NCBI GenBank assembly: GCA_016124745.1
Contig: WGNC01000010.1
Coordinates: forward strand, 62,001 to 126,000
Length of the DNA stretch: 64,000 bases
From: Thiobacillus sp.
GTDB taxonomy: Bacteria; Pseudomonadota; Gammaproteobacteria; Burkholderiales; Thiobacillaceae
Reading direction: 5' to 3'
Part shown: positions 32,609 through 40,652 of the stretch, one piece after another
How positions within the stretch are numbered: the first letter of the stretch is position 1
How the letters are laid out: every line of letters begins with the position of its first letter
Notes under the pieces: model-generated
Seen by the model: the letters and a program-made list of their open reading frames with translations, nothing else
What the model was told of the DNA's origin: nothing
Databases searched by the model: none
Position numbers and translations under genes: made by a program

Positions 32609-35308
32609 TCACAGCAGGCCCTCGATCAATTCCCAGTGCTTGTCCTTCACCATCACGAAGCGACAGCGTCCCCCGGAAAGCCCGGCCCACAAGCCCCCGA
32701 TCAGGCGGTCATCCTCGGACGCCGCCCAGCGGTCGCCGCCCTTGTATTCGACAGCGAGGATCGCGCCCGGTTGGTCGCCAGAGGCAGGCAACTGGCACAG
32801 GAAATCCGGGTAGAAACGGCCATCAGCTTTTTGCAGGAAGAAGGAACTGCCTTCCCGCCTGACCAGGTTGCGCACCCAGAACTGGAGTCGTCCTTTTTGT
32901 GCCCGCATGTCGAGCCAGCAGGCGCATTCGAATTCCTCCTTGCTGTCGAAGTCGCCGATGCGGCCATAGAAGTGCTTGCGGAAATCGAACTGGCCAAAGC
33001 GTCCGTCGTAGTCGCGGCTGGGCGCGTAGGCCTGGGCCTGAAACTCGAACGCGTCGTGATCGGTGACGGCCACGCGTGAGGCCGCATCGTCGCCGAACAG
33101 CGCCTGCTGAAATGCCTTGCCGACCGCCTGCTTGCGCAAGCCGCGAATGCGCGCTTCCAGCAGATTGCGGATCAGGAATTTCTGCAGGTTGGCGCGGGCC
33201 AGCGTGAATCCCTCGCGCCGCAACAGCTCGGTCAGCCAGGCCGCGACGAAAGCCTGCTTGCTGGCGTGCGTCAGCGATGGTTCCGGCAGGTTGCGGCACA
33301 GCCAGGTCGCCAATCGGACTTCGTCCCAATGTTCGGGCTGGTAAACCAGCCCCAGGTCGCGCTGCAGTTCCGGCAGGAAGCGCGACACCATGTGGCCGCC
33401 TTCATCGATGTCGATCTCGCCGCCTTCGGATACCTTGAGTCCTGCACCCAGCGCAGTTACGTCATCAGCCGATGGCGTCGCATCGTAGGGCGACACGTCC
33501 CACGGATATTCCAGCACCTCCGGGTCATCGAACAAGGCAAGCTCGCCCTGCACGCGCAATGCCAGTTGCGGCACACGGAAGCGCTCGCCCAGTTCGGCGG
33601 GCGTCTGGAAGAACTCGATGGCCGTGGTGCGGCTGACCTCGGCCGCCTCGACGATGGCGGCCATAGCGGTTTCCGATGTGACCGAGGCCTTGAGCACTTC
33701 TGCTTCGTCCTCGGTCAGCGGCGTGCTGATGGTCAGGGTGTTGAGCTTGCCGTCCCAGCTCACCTTGTCGCGCACCGGTTTCGGCACGCTCCTGAGGTCC
33801 GGCTTTTCCGACAGGGTGATCGCCACCGGCCGAACGACCACGCGCCCGGCATGGCCCTCCAGGTCAAACCGCGCCTGCTCTTGCCTGGCCGCCGTCACGA
33901 ACTCGCTCACCTCGCGCCGCTCGAAACCGGCGCCGGCCACCAAGCGGTCGCGCAGCGCGCTCGCGGTTTCCGCGAAATTGCGCGACACCACGAAGGCATA
34001 GGACTGATTCAGCGCTTTGGCTTGCCGGTGACTGGCGCCCGGCTGCCGCAGCACGCGACCAAGCAGTTGCTCCACCGCCGTGGCCGAATGCAGCGAAGCC
34101 ATGCTGACCAGGATGTAGGCAAACGGGCAGTCCCAGCCCTCGGCCAGCGCCTTCTGCGTGATGACGAATTTCACCGGGCAGGCCGGGTCGGCAATGCCCA
34201 GCTTGTAGTCCGTCTCGATCTGCTCCAGCCCCTTTTCCTCGCCGGTGGCGACGACAATCTCGCTGGCCGGGATGCCGTGGTTGGTGATCAGCTCGGTGCG
34301 CACGCGCTCGAAATCCAGCGTCTCCACCCCGGCACGGCGCGGCTCCGACTGGATCAGCACCAGCGGCCGCAAGTAGGGGCTGCCGGCGCGGCGCTCTTCG
34401 TCGGCGAGCTTGTGCAGGGCGTCGCGCCGGCCGATGGCGTCGGCCAGGCACTGCTGCCAGTTCGGCTCGGTTTCCAGCACCACCGGCAGCTTGATCATTT
34501 CCTCCGCCTTCAGCTCGGCCGCCGACACGCTGTGCAGCACGTTCGACGGCGTGCGCTCCAGGTCGGGCGTCGCGGTCAGTTCCATCACCCCGCTGGGGCG
34601 GAAGCGCGCCAGCATGTCGAAGGCGAGTTCGGTGCGGCTGTTGTGCGCCTCGTCGACGACCACGAAAGGCCGGCGCAGCCGCAGCACGTTGGCCAGCGAA
34701 TAGGGAACGGTGCGCTCCGCGCCGTCGCCCTCGGTCAGCAGCTCGTCGCGCTGGCTGGGCGAGAGGTTGTCGAAGTGGTGCATCAAAGCGCCGCTCGACT
34801 GATACACCTTGCGGCATTCCTCGTCTTCCACCTGGAACGCCTGCCGCGTCGCCACGATGATCGTGGTCGAGGTATCCAGCGTGGCGCGGGTCACGCTCTT
34901 GGTCTCGTCCAGGTCCATCACGGTGATGGGCCCGGCCTCGCGCAGCGCCGTGTGGTAAGGGTGGTTGCGATCCTTCAACGCCCGCAGCGTTTGTTCGCGG
35001 ATGGGCTTCGAGGGCACCAGCCACAAAATGACGCTGTGCTCGCAGCGCAGCAGATGCGTGTTGACCAGCGCTACGCTCTTGGCCGCCAGCCAGGTCTTGC
35101 CACCGCCGGTCGGCACGCGCAGACAGAAATAGGGCATGTCGGCCGGAAAGCCCGGCAGCGGGTTGTACGACAAGCCGCGGCCCCACAGCCGTTCGGTGGT
35201 CGCGGTGAAGGCAATCGAGGGCGAAGGCAGCTCGTGGCAGGCCTGGAAATAGGCCTCCACGCTTTCGAGCACCTGCTGCTGATAGATTTTTGGGGCAAAA
35301 CTGCTCAT
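32609..35308 (-). CDS. Type III restriction enzyme Res-like helicase-nuclease
   Basis: An 899-residue protein. The N-terminal helicase core has Walker A PTGGGKT (66-72), DEAH (219-222), ELTATP (243-248) and the VEQLLGRVLRQPGA motif. The C-terminus ends in a PD-(D/E)xK nuclease: P834-D835 in RFYPDFLC, then E854-x-K856 in AVEYKGG. This is the layout of type III Res subunits and close DEAD/DEAH relatives, which cut DNA after translocation when paired with Mod. The Mod-like gene is in the same operon two genes upstream. It overlaps the small 73-residue gene by ATGA. All motifs look intact. Confidence 0.9.
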   Translation of the reverse strand: MSSFAPKIYQQQVLESVEAYFQACHELPSPSIAFTATTERLWGRGLSYNPLPGFPADMPYFCLRVPTGGGKTWLAAKSVALVNTHLLRCEHSVILWLVPSKPIREQTLRALKDRNHPYHTALREAGPITVMDLDETKSVTRATLDTSTTIIVATRQAFQVEDEECRKVYQSSGALMHHFDNLSPSQRDELLTEGDGAERTVPYSLANVLRLRRPFVVVDEAHNSRTELAFDMLARFRPSGVMELTATPDLERTPSNVLHSVSAAELKAEEMIKLPVVLETEPNWQQCLADAIGRRDALHKLADEERRAGSPYLRPLVLIQSEPRRAGVETLDFERVRTELITNHGIPASEIVVATGEEKGLEQIETDYKLGIADPACPVKFVITQKALAEGWDCPFAYILVSMASLHSATAVEQLLGRVLRQPGASHRQAKALNQSYAFVVSRNFAETASALRDRLVAGAGFERREVSEFVTAARQEQARFDLEGHAGRVVVRPVAITLSEKPDLRSVPKPVRDKVSWDGKLNTLTISTPLTEDEAEVLKASVTSETAMAAIVEAAEVSRTTAIEFFQTPAELGERFRVPQLALRVQGELALFDDPEVLEYPWDVSPYDATPSADDVTALGAGLKVSEGGEIDIDEGGHMVSRFLPELQRDLGLVYQPEHWDEVRLATWLCRNLPEPSLTHASKQAFVAAWLTELLRREGFTLARANLQKFLIRNLLEARIRGLRKQAVGKAFQQALFGDDAASRVAVTDHDAFEFQAQAYAPSRDYDGRFGQFDFRKHFYGRIGDFDSKEEFECACWLDMRAQKGRLQFWVRNLVRREGSSFFLQKADGRFYPDFLCQLPASGDQPGAILAVEYKGGDRWAASEDDRLIGGLWAGLSGGRCRFVMVKDKHWELIEGLL

Positions 35309-35526
35309 GCCTTATCGCCATACGGCGCGTTAGCTTCCTGAACGCTGAGGACTTCAAGCTCCGGCGCATCGGGTTGGAAGTGCTCGACGATCCCGTCCCG
35401 GCTCACCACAATGGCTGTCCCCGTCTTGCGCGCCAGCTCCCGGGCACGTACCGCTGCGCGCTGCATTGCCGCAACAGAAAGCCGTAAATCGGCATCAAGT
35501 GCCTTTTCGATGGGCTGCTTGTTCAT
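35305..35526 (-). CDS. Small protein, putative antitoxin of the zeta-like toxin
   Basis: A 73-residue helical protein (IEKALDADLRLSVAAMQRAA, RARELARKTGTAIVVSRDG, then an acidic tail). It sits between the zeta-like toxin and Res. Its ATG overlaps the toxin's ancestral stop by ATGA and its own stop overlaps the Res start by ATGA. Position and size suggest an antitoxin, and I recall similar small genes beside chromosomal zeta-family kinases. No DNA-binding motif is evident. Confidence 0.7.
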   Translation of the reverse strand: MNKQPIEKALDADLRLSVAAMQRAAVRARELARKTGTAIVVSRDGIVEHFQPDAPELEVLSVQEANAPYGDKA

Positions 35527-36049
35527 GGTTTTTCGCTCCAGTCCAGCAACACCGGTTGCGCGCCGGCATTGTCATAAAGTGTCCAGGCATCCACCTTGGG
35601 CGCATACAGCGTTTCGAGATTGACCAATCCCGCCGCAAAAAACGGCGGCGGATAACATTCTCGGGAATGTTGTGCCCACCCTGTTTGACACGTTGCTCGA
35701 CCCGCGCAATGGCCTCTTCCGCGCTGGCGAGTTGCAGGAATATCAGTTTGACGCGATAGCCCGCCGCCTGCCACTGGTCGATCAGGCGCAGATAGCCGCG
35801 CCCGGACAAGGTGGTTTCGAAGCCAAAACTCGTGCGCGTGGCGAAATGGCGCGCCAGCTCCTGCAACATCAAGCGGCCAGCGTGAATCGCCGCCGTTTCC
35901 GGCGCAAACGGGGCAATGCCGGCAGCAATCAGATCGGCATTTACAAACACGGGGCAGCCCGCCTCATTGGGCAGAAACTCACGGGCAAACGTGGTCTTAC
36001 CCGCACCGTTCGGTCCGGCAATCATGATGACGCGCGGCTGGGTTTCCAT
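35523..36049 (-). pseudogene. Zeta toxin family kinase, frameshifted near its 3' end
   Basis: A zeta-type P-loop kinase, a family that phosphorylates UDP-sugars or small molecules. Residues 11-20 give the Walker A AGPNGAGKTT; NADLIAAGIAPFAPE and FGFETTLSG follow. At the T6 tract (A6 on the plus strand, 35637-35642) the frame slips. Family-like sequence resumes in another frame as AAGLVNLETLYAPKVDAWTL, then YDNAGAQPVLL, ending at 35523 in an ATGA overlap with the small gene. The straight reading runs into that gene and ends at 35495 with an Arg-rich tail. The start has GGAGG upstream. It could be a null mutation, phase variation, slippage or a sequencing error. Confidence 0.8.
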
Positions 36050-36051
36050 GC

Positions 36052-37404
36052 TTACACCTCCAGCGCGTAAGGCGTCTGCTTGAAGACGATGCCCTCGCGC
36101 GCGGCGCGGGCGCCCATGCGGTTGGCGGCAGCGTAGATCACCTTCGGCCCGGCGAATTTCGGCAGCACCTCGAATACCGGCCCGGTCAGCACGTTGCCGC
36201 CCGCGACTGACTTGTCTTTCAGGATGCCGTTGTAGAGCAGGTAGATCGCGCGGCCCTCAAACACGCCGAGCAAGGGCGACAGTATTTCCCCCTCTCCCTC
36301 TGGGAGAGGGCCGGGGAGAGGGCGCGCGGTGCCGGTTTCGGCAAACCAGACGAATTCGGCAAGCTGCGCGAATGTCACGTCGCTGCGGATCTGGCCGTCG
36401 GCATCGAACAGCGGTTCGGCCGACAGGCGGCAGAACTGGAAGCCGCCGCCCAGGCCTTCGACGGCGTTGCCCCTGGCGTTGGTGTAGCCGCTGGCGACGC
36501 GCTTCACCCGTTCGGCGGTCACGGTGCGGGCGATGGTGCCGTCCATCTCGACCAGGATGAAACGGCGGTTGCCGCCGTCTTCGGCATTCTGTTTAAGCAC
36601 TGCATGACCCGTGGTGCCTGAGCCGGCGAAGCTGTCGAGGATCAATTCGCCGGGCTTGGTTGCGATCTGGATGACGCGCTGGATCAGGCGTGTCGGCTTG
36701 GGTGTATCGAACGCGGTCTGCGTTCCGAACAAGCTTTGGACTTCCTTGCGTGCCTCATCGGTATGGCCGACCTCTTCGTGTGGCCACCACGTCCATGGAA
36801 CGAAGCCCTCAACTTCTGATAGATAGCGAATCACATTGGGCTGCGAATCACCATTTTTTCCAAAGTAAATGCGTCCTTCAGCCTTGAGTTTGAGGAACTC
36901 GCTTTCGATGGTTGACCAGCAACGCCCTTCAGGTGGTTTCAGCTTCTTCCCCGTCGGTGTTTCGATCTCATACATTTGATTGGGACGGAAGCCCTGCGCA
37001 GTCATCGGGATACCGCGCCACCGTCCGTTCGGATCATTGTTCGGGTTCTTGTAAACAGCCGCCTGTTTCTCATCGATGGGCACGCGATTACGAACCCCCT
37101 GAAACAAGACCGGATTCTTGGCGTATACGACAAGGTACTCGTGCACATCGCCGATCGCGCCCCGGTTTTCGCGCGAGTAGCGCTTCTGCCAGACGTTGCT
37201 GGCAATGTAATTGGACGCCCCGAAAATCTCATCCATCAACAGCCGCAGCGTCGCCACTTCGTTGTCGTCGATGGACACGAAGATCGCCCCGTCCTCACGC
37301 AGAAACTGCTTCAGCAGCACCAGCCGCGGATACATCATCGACAGCCAGCGGTCGTGCCGGTCCAGCGTCTCGCCTTCCTTGCCGATCCAGTTCAGTGTGG
37401 GCAT
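36052..37404 (-). CDS. Type III DNA methyltransferase (Mod), catalytic region deleted
   Basis: A 450-residue beta-class adenine methyltransferase relative. SAM-binding motif I is intact (LILDSFAGSGTTGHAVL), and the SMMYPRLVLLKQFLREDGAI and FVSIDDNEVATLRLLMDEIF blocks are typical of Mod. However, the N-terminus runs MPTLNWIGKE directly into GETLDRHDRW. In full-length Mod proteins about 80-100 residues lie between these points, including the catalytic DPPY motif, which is absent here. It is therefore probably inactive. An in-frame deletion between similar GGCAAGGAA strings is the likely cause. The ribosome binding site is weak. It precedes the toxin gene by 2 nt. Confidence 0.85.
   Translation of the reverse strand: MPTLNWIGKEGETLDRHDRWLSMMYPRLVLLKQFLREDGAIFVSIDDNEVATLRLLMDEIFGASNYIASNVWQKRYSRENRGAIGDVHEYLVVYAKNPVLFQGVRNRVPIDEKQAAVYKNPNNDPNGRWRGIPMTAQGFRPNQMYEIETPTGKKLKPPEGRCWSTIESEFLKLKAEGRIYFGKNGDSQPNVIRYLSEVEGFVPWTWWPHEEVGHTDEARKEVQSLFGTQTAFDTPKPTRLIQRVIQIATKPGELILDSFAGSGTTGHAVLKQNAEDGGNRRFILVEMDGTIARTVTAERVKRVASGYTNARGNAVEGLGGGFQFCRLSAEPLFDADGQIRSDVTFAQLAEFVWFAETGTARPLPGPLPEGEGEILSPLLGVFEGRAIYLLYNGILKDKSVAGGNVLTGPVFEVLPKFAGPKVIYAAANRMGARAAREGIVFKQTPYALEV
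36288..36323. repeat. REP-like palindromic repeat inside the Mod gene
   Basis: CCCTCTCCCT and GGGAGAGGGC arms followed by GGGGAGAGGG, a C/T-G/A-rich palindromic form common as an interspersed repeat in Proteobacteria. Here it lies within the coding sequence and is translated in frame as RPLPGPLPEGEGE, near residue 370 of Mod. Likely a past repeat insertion that kept the frame. Confidence 0.6.
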
Positions 37405-37558
37405 GAGGATTCAATGTCCGTGCTTGTCATGGCTATCGCCCTGGTCCGGTCGAAACGGGGCGATATAAGTCTCTGATTTTTTGTGGAAGCCTGGGCGTAT
37501 CGCCCAAGGTCTATTGCCCGGGTGGTTCCGATAACGTGCTTCATGTCCGATAGCCGTC

Positions 37559-39196
37559 TCATTGAGCCAACCGGTAGCGCCGCCATCGCCTGTCGCCTTC
37601 GAAACGCACCTCGCCTTTGTCGATGAGTCCGTCCAGTGCACGCTTGACCTGTTTGGGGTGGATTTCGCCGCCGATGCGCTGGCGGATTTCGCCGATGGCA
37701 GATTGCGGATAGCGGCCCAGATCTTCCAGGATCAGGGCGGCGAGTCGGTGCGGTTCGATCCGCTTGAGGGTGGTGCCACTGGCAAAGTTCAGGTTCCGCA
37801 GCAGGCCTGGGTCGACGAAGTAGCGGGTGGCCTGGGTGCGGCCACTGCTCTGAACGATGCGCCAGTCCAGCAGCCGGGACAGCCAGGGCTGCAATGCCTC
37901 CACTGCGGGCAGTTCCAGGGCCACGGTCAACTCGCGTGCGGTGAGCGCATCGTGTTGTGCCAGCAGCCCGATGACGATGCGTTCGCGCTGGGTCAAAGGG
38001 TAGGTTTGATCGGCCTTGGCGATGAAATCGATAACCTCGGGCTTGAGGATGCGCCGCCGCACAGTTACCTGCACGCGGTCGTGCGTCTCGATCAACTCGG
38101 GCGCCGGCCGTCCCTGTGAAAGCAGCACTTCGTAGATCTTGTCGAAGCCGCTGCCTTCGCGTTCCATCAGTTTGAGGTCGTGGAACAGGCGGGCCATGTG
38201 ATCGTTACGCCGAACGGTGGTGTGCAGAATATTGCCGGGCGTGACGCCCAGCGGCAGCAAGCCAGGGTTGACCACCTCCAGGCGATCCGGATACAGGTTC
38301 AGAAAAATGTCGCCCCGCTGCGTGTAAGGACGATGCACCAGCGCATTGACTAGCAGTTCGCGTACGACGATCTCGTCGTAGGCAGGTACGTTCTGGCGAT
38401 AGAGGCCGTCCGGCAATTCGTAACGCTCGCGAAAGTCCGGTATTTCCTGCCATATTGCCTCGATGAGTTCCATCGGGTTCAAGTTGAAGTCGTCCCAGGT
38501 GAGCTTGTTGACCTTCTGGCCAAGTTCGTCGTACTTGATGAACTGGATGACCGGCGCCGTACCCAGATTGGCGCGATCTTCGCGCTTGCCTATGCACAGC
38601 ACGCCAAGATGGGTGAGCCATTCGCCTTGCGCCAGCAGGTAATGGTCAAGCAGTTCCTCCTCGGTTTTCTCCTTGACCGAGTCCTTGACGCGGTCAGAGG
38701 CGCGAACGGCAGCCACCAGGACAGCCTTCCTCTGCTCATCAAGACGGGTTCGTGGAACATTCAGCGAGGTTAGTGTTTCCCACGGCAAGGCCGTGCGCTC
38801 GGCAGCAAGCCGCATGACATCGTCGCCGAGAACTGGCTTGCTTTCGTCCGAGACGCGCAGAAAGTAGCGGCCATCCGTGGTGGACGCTACTGACATTGCG
38901 CGCGGGATGCCCAATTCGAGGAACTCGCCGCCGTTATCGGCACGGCGAATGTCGGGCAGGGAGGCGACATTAACAGTGCGTTCGCTGATTTTTCGCCGCA
39001 GAATGTCGGCTAGCGCGGGATCGATACGTTGGTCCGGTGCCGGGGTGTCAGCATTGTCCTCAATCCCGATGAGCAAACGGCCGCCTTGGGCATTGGCAAA
39101 AGCGACGCAATCTTTGGCGAGTGCATCCCAGTCGGGGTTGCGGCCCGTGAGGACACGCAGGGATTTTTTGTCGACCAGTTGCCCTTCTTGGCTCAT
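37559..39196 (-). CDS. AlbA_2 (Schlafen-like) domain ATP-binding protein
   Basis: A 545-residue protein. The N-terminal AlbA_2 domain (residues ~1-130) shows DCVAFANAQGGRLLIGIEDN. A HATPase_c_4-type region follows around 260-380 (IVVRELLVNALVHRPYTQRG, LEVVNPGLLPLGVTPGNIL, RLFHDLKLMEREGSGFDKIY). Winged-helix segments end the protein. Such proteins are often named RecG-like or Slf-type regulators and are frequent in defence islands. It is first in the minus-strand block, 155 nt ahead of Mod, and may regulate or act with it. The molecular activity is unknown. Confidence 0.87.
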   Translation of the reverse strand: MSQEGQLVDKKSLRVLTGRNPDWDALAKDCVAFANAQGGRLLIGIEDNADTPAPDQRIDPALADILRRKISERTVNVASLPDIRRADNGGEFLELGIPRAMSVASTTDGRYFLRVSDESKPVLGDDVMRLAAERTALPWETLTSLNVPRTRLDEQRKAVLVAAVRASDRVKDSVKEKTEEELLDHYLLAQGEWLTHLGVLCIGKREDRANLGTAPVIQFIKYDELGQKVNKLTWDDFNLNPMELIEAIWQEIPDFRERYELPDGLYRQNVPAYDEIVVRELLVNALVHRPYTQRGDIFLNLYPDRLEVVNPGLLPLGVTPGNILHTTVRRNDHMARLFHDLKLMEREGSGFDKIYEVLLSQGRPAPELIETHDRVQVTVRRRILKPEVIDFIAKADQTYPLTQRERIVIGLLAQHDALTARELTVALELPAVEALQPWLSRLLDWRIVQSSGRTQATRYFVDPGLLRNLNFASGTTLKRIEPHRLAALILEDLGRYPQSAIGEIRQRIGGEIHPKQVKRALDGLIDKGEVRFEGDRRWRRYRLAQ

Positions 39197-39265
39197 GCCG
39201 CGTACAGGCCTCTGTCCAGTGGGAAGGTGCGTCGGGTTTGACCCGACATTAAGTTATCGTGAATT

Positions 39266-39341
<76 letters not shown>

Positions 39342-39360
39342 AGTGCGGCGGATTATAGCT

Positions 39361-39780
39361 TCAGCGGCTCCGTGCGGGAAGCGCGGCGAGGGATTGGGGG
39401 AGGTTGGGCAGGACGCGGGCGGCGAGCCAGCCGAACAGGACGCCGCCGCTGTTGGCGAGCGCGTCCAGAATGTCTGGCTGGCGCTCGGGAGTGAGGCCTT
39501 GCAGCCCTTCGATGGCAATGCCGTATAGGACCACTGCAATGGCGAGTTTCCAGCGCCGTTGGGTTACCAGCTGCGCCCACCAGAACATCAGAAGTGCGTA
39601 GCCGAACAGGTGCACGAGTTTGTCGGCCTGGCTGTCAGCGTTGCCCAGTGCGGGTGGCATCAGCGATACCACCAGGGTGACGATGACGCCGAGCCAGCCG
39701 CACGCGAGCCACACGCGGGTGATTCGGGTGGCGCGCCGGTTGCGGGTTGCCCCAATCCGGCGTCGGAGCGTTGCGGTCAT
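39361..39780 (-). CDS. VanZ-like membrane protein
   Basis: A 139-residue integral membrane protein with about four helices ([64 protein letters not shown]). [12 protein letters not shown] and EGLQG are typical of the VanZ family, named for a teicoplanin-resistance protein but mostly of unknown role. I start at 39780, where ATG overlaps the lgt stop (ATGA). It is the last gene of the lgt unit, just before the tRNA. Confidence 0.87.
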   Translation of the reverse strand: MTATLRRRIGATRNRRATRITRVWLACGWLGVIVTLVVSLMPPALGNADSQADKLVHLFGYALLMFWWAQLVTQRRWKLAIAVVLYGIAIEGLQGLTPERQPDILDALANSGGVLFGWLAARVLPNLPQSLAALPARSR

Positions 39781-40559
39781 GCCTGACGCTTCGCCCAGCG
39801 CAGCATCAGCACGCCGGCGACAATCATCGGCAGCGACAGCCATTGCCCCATGGAAAGACCCAGACCGAGCAGGCCGAGGAAACTGTCGGGTTCGCGGGCG
39901 AACTCAGCGAGGAAGCGCAAGCTGCCGTAGCCGATGAGGAAGACGCCGGAGACAGCGCCGACCGGACGCGGTTTGCTCGAATAGAGCCACAGGATCACGA
40001 ACAGAAGCAGGCCCTCGCCGGCCAGCTGGTAGAGCTGTGAAGGGTGGCGCCCAATATTGTCGCCCGCCTGCGGGAAGATCATGCCCCAGGGCAGGTTGGT
40101 GGCACGCCCCCACAGTTCGCCGTTGATGAAGTTGCCGAGCCGCCCGGCGGCCAGTCCCAGCGGGACCAGTGGCGCGATGAAGTCGGTGACGGCGAGCCAG
40201 CGCAGCTGATGGCGGCGCGCGAACAGCGCCATTGCGATGATCACGCCTAGAAATCCCCCGTGAAAGCTCATGCCGCCTTCCCACACCCTGAGAATGTCGA
40301 GCGGGTGGGCCAGGAAATCTGCCGGCTTGTAGAAAAGCACATAGCCCAGCCGCCCGCCGAGGATGACGCCGAGCACTCCATAGAACAGGACGTCGTCGAG
40401 CATCTTCGCGTTCCAACCCGACCATGGCCGGTGCGTGATGCACCAGCGCCCGAGCAGGATGACCTGCATGAAGGCGACCAGGTACATGAGGCCGTACCAG
40501 TGGATGGCGACAGGCCCAAGCTGCAGGGCGACGGGGTCGAATTGCGGATGTACGAGCAT
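39777..40559 (-). CDS. lgt: Prolipoprotein diacylglyceryl transferase
   Basis: A 260-residue inner-membrane enzyme that moves diacylglyceryl from phosphatidylglycerol to the lipobox cysteine of prolipoproteins. It has seven predicted helices and the signature [14 protein letters not shown]. Other features are the N-terminal [21 protein letters not shown] and [12 protein letters not shown], which carry essential His and Arg residues. Full length. Translationally coupled to the VanZ gene; divergent from ilvD. Confidence 0.97.
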   Translation of the reverse strand: MLVHPQFDPVALQLGPVAIHWYGLMYLVAFMQVILLGRWCITHRPWSGWNAKMLDDVLFYGVLGVILGGRLGYVLFYKPADFLAHPLDILRVWEGGMSFHGGFLGVIIAMALFARRHQLRWLAVTDFIAPLVPLGLAAGRLGNFINGELWGRATNLPWGMIFPQAGDNIGRHPSQLYQLAGEGLLLFVILWLYSSKPRPVGAVSGVFLIGYGSLRFLAEFAREPDSFLGLLGLGLSMGQWLSLPMIVAGVLMLRWAKRQA

Positions 40560-40652
40560 GAATGAAAAGGTCAGGATTCAGGGGGTGGGATTCAGTGTTA
40601 CCAAAGCGCGAGTAAAATGGACGGCTGATTATAGATTGCCTGAGTGACCATC

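Noticed and set aside
37392-37641. Short minus-strand readings between the AlbA_2 protein and Mod
   Set aside because: They mostly overlap the two neighbouring genes and show no conserved pattern.
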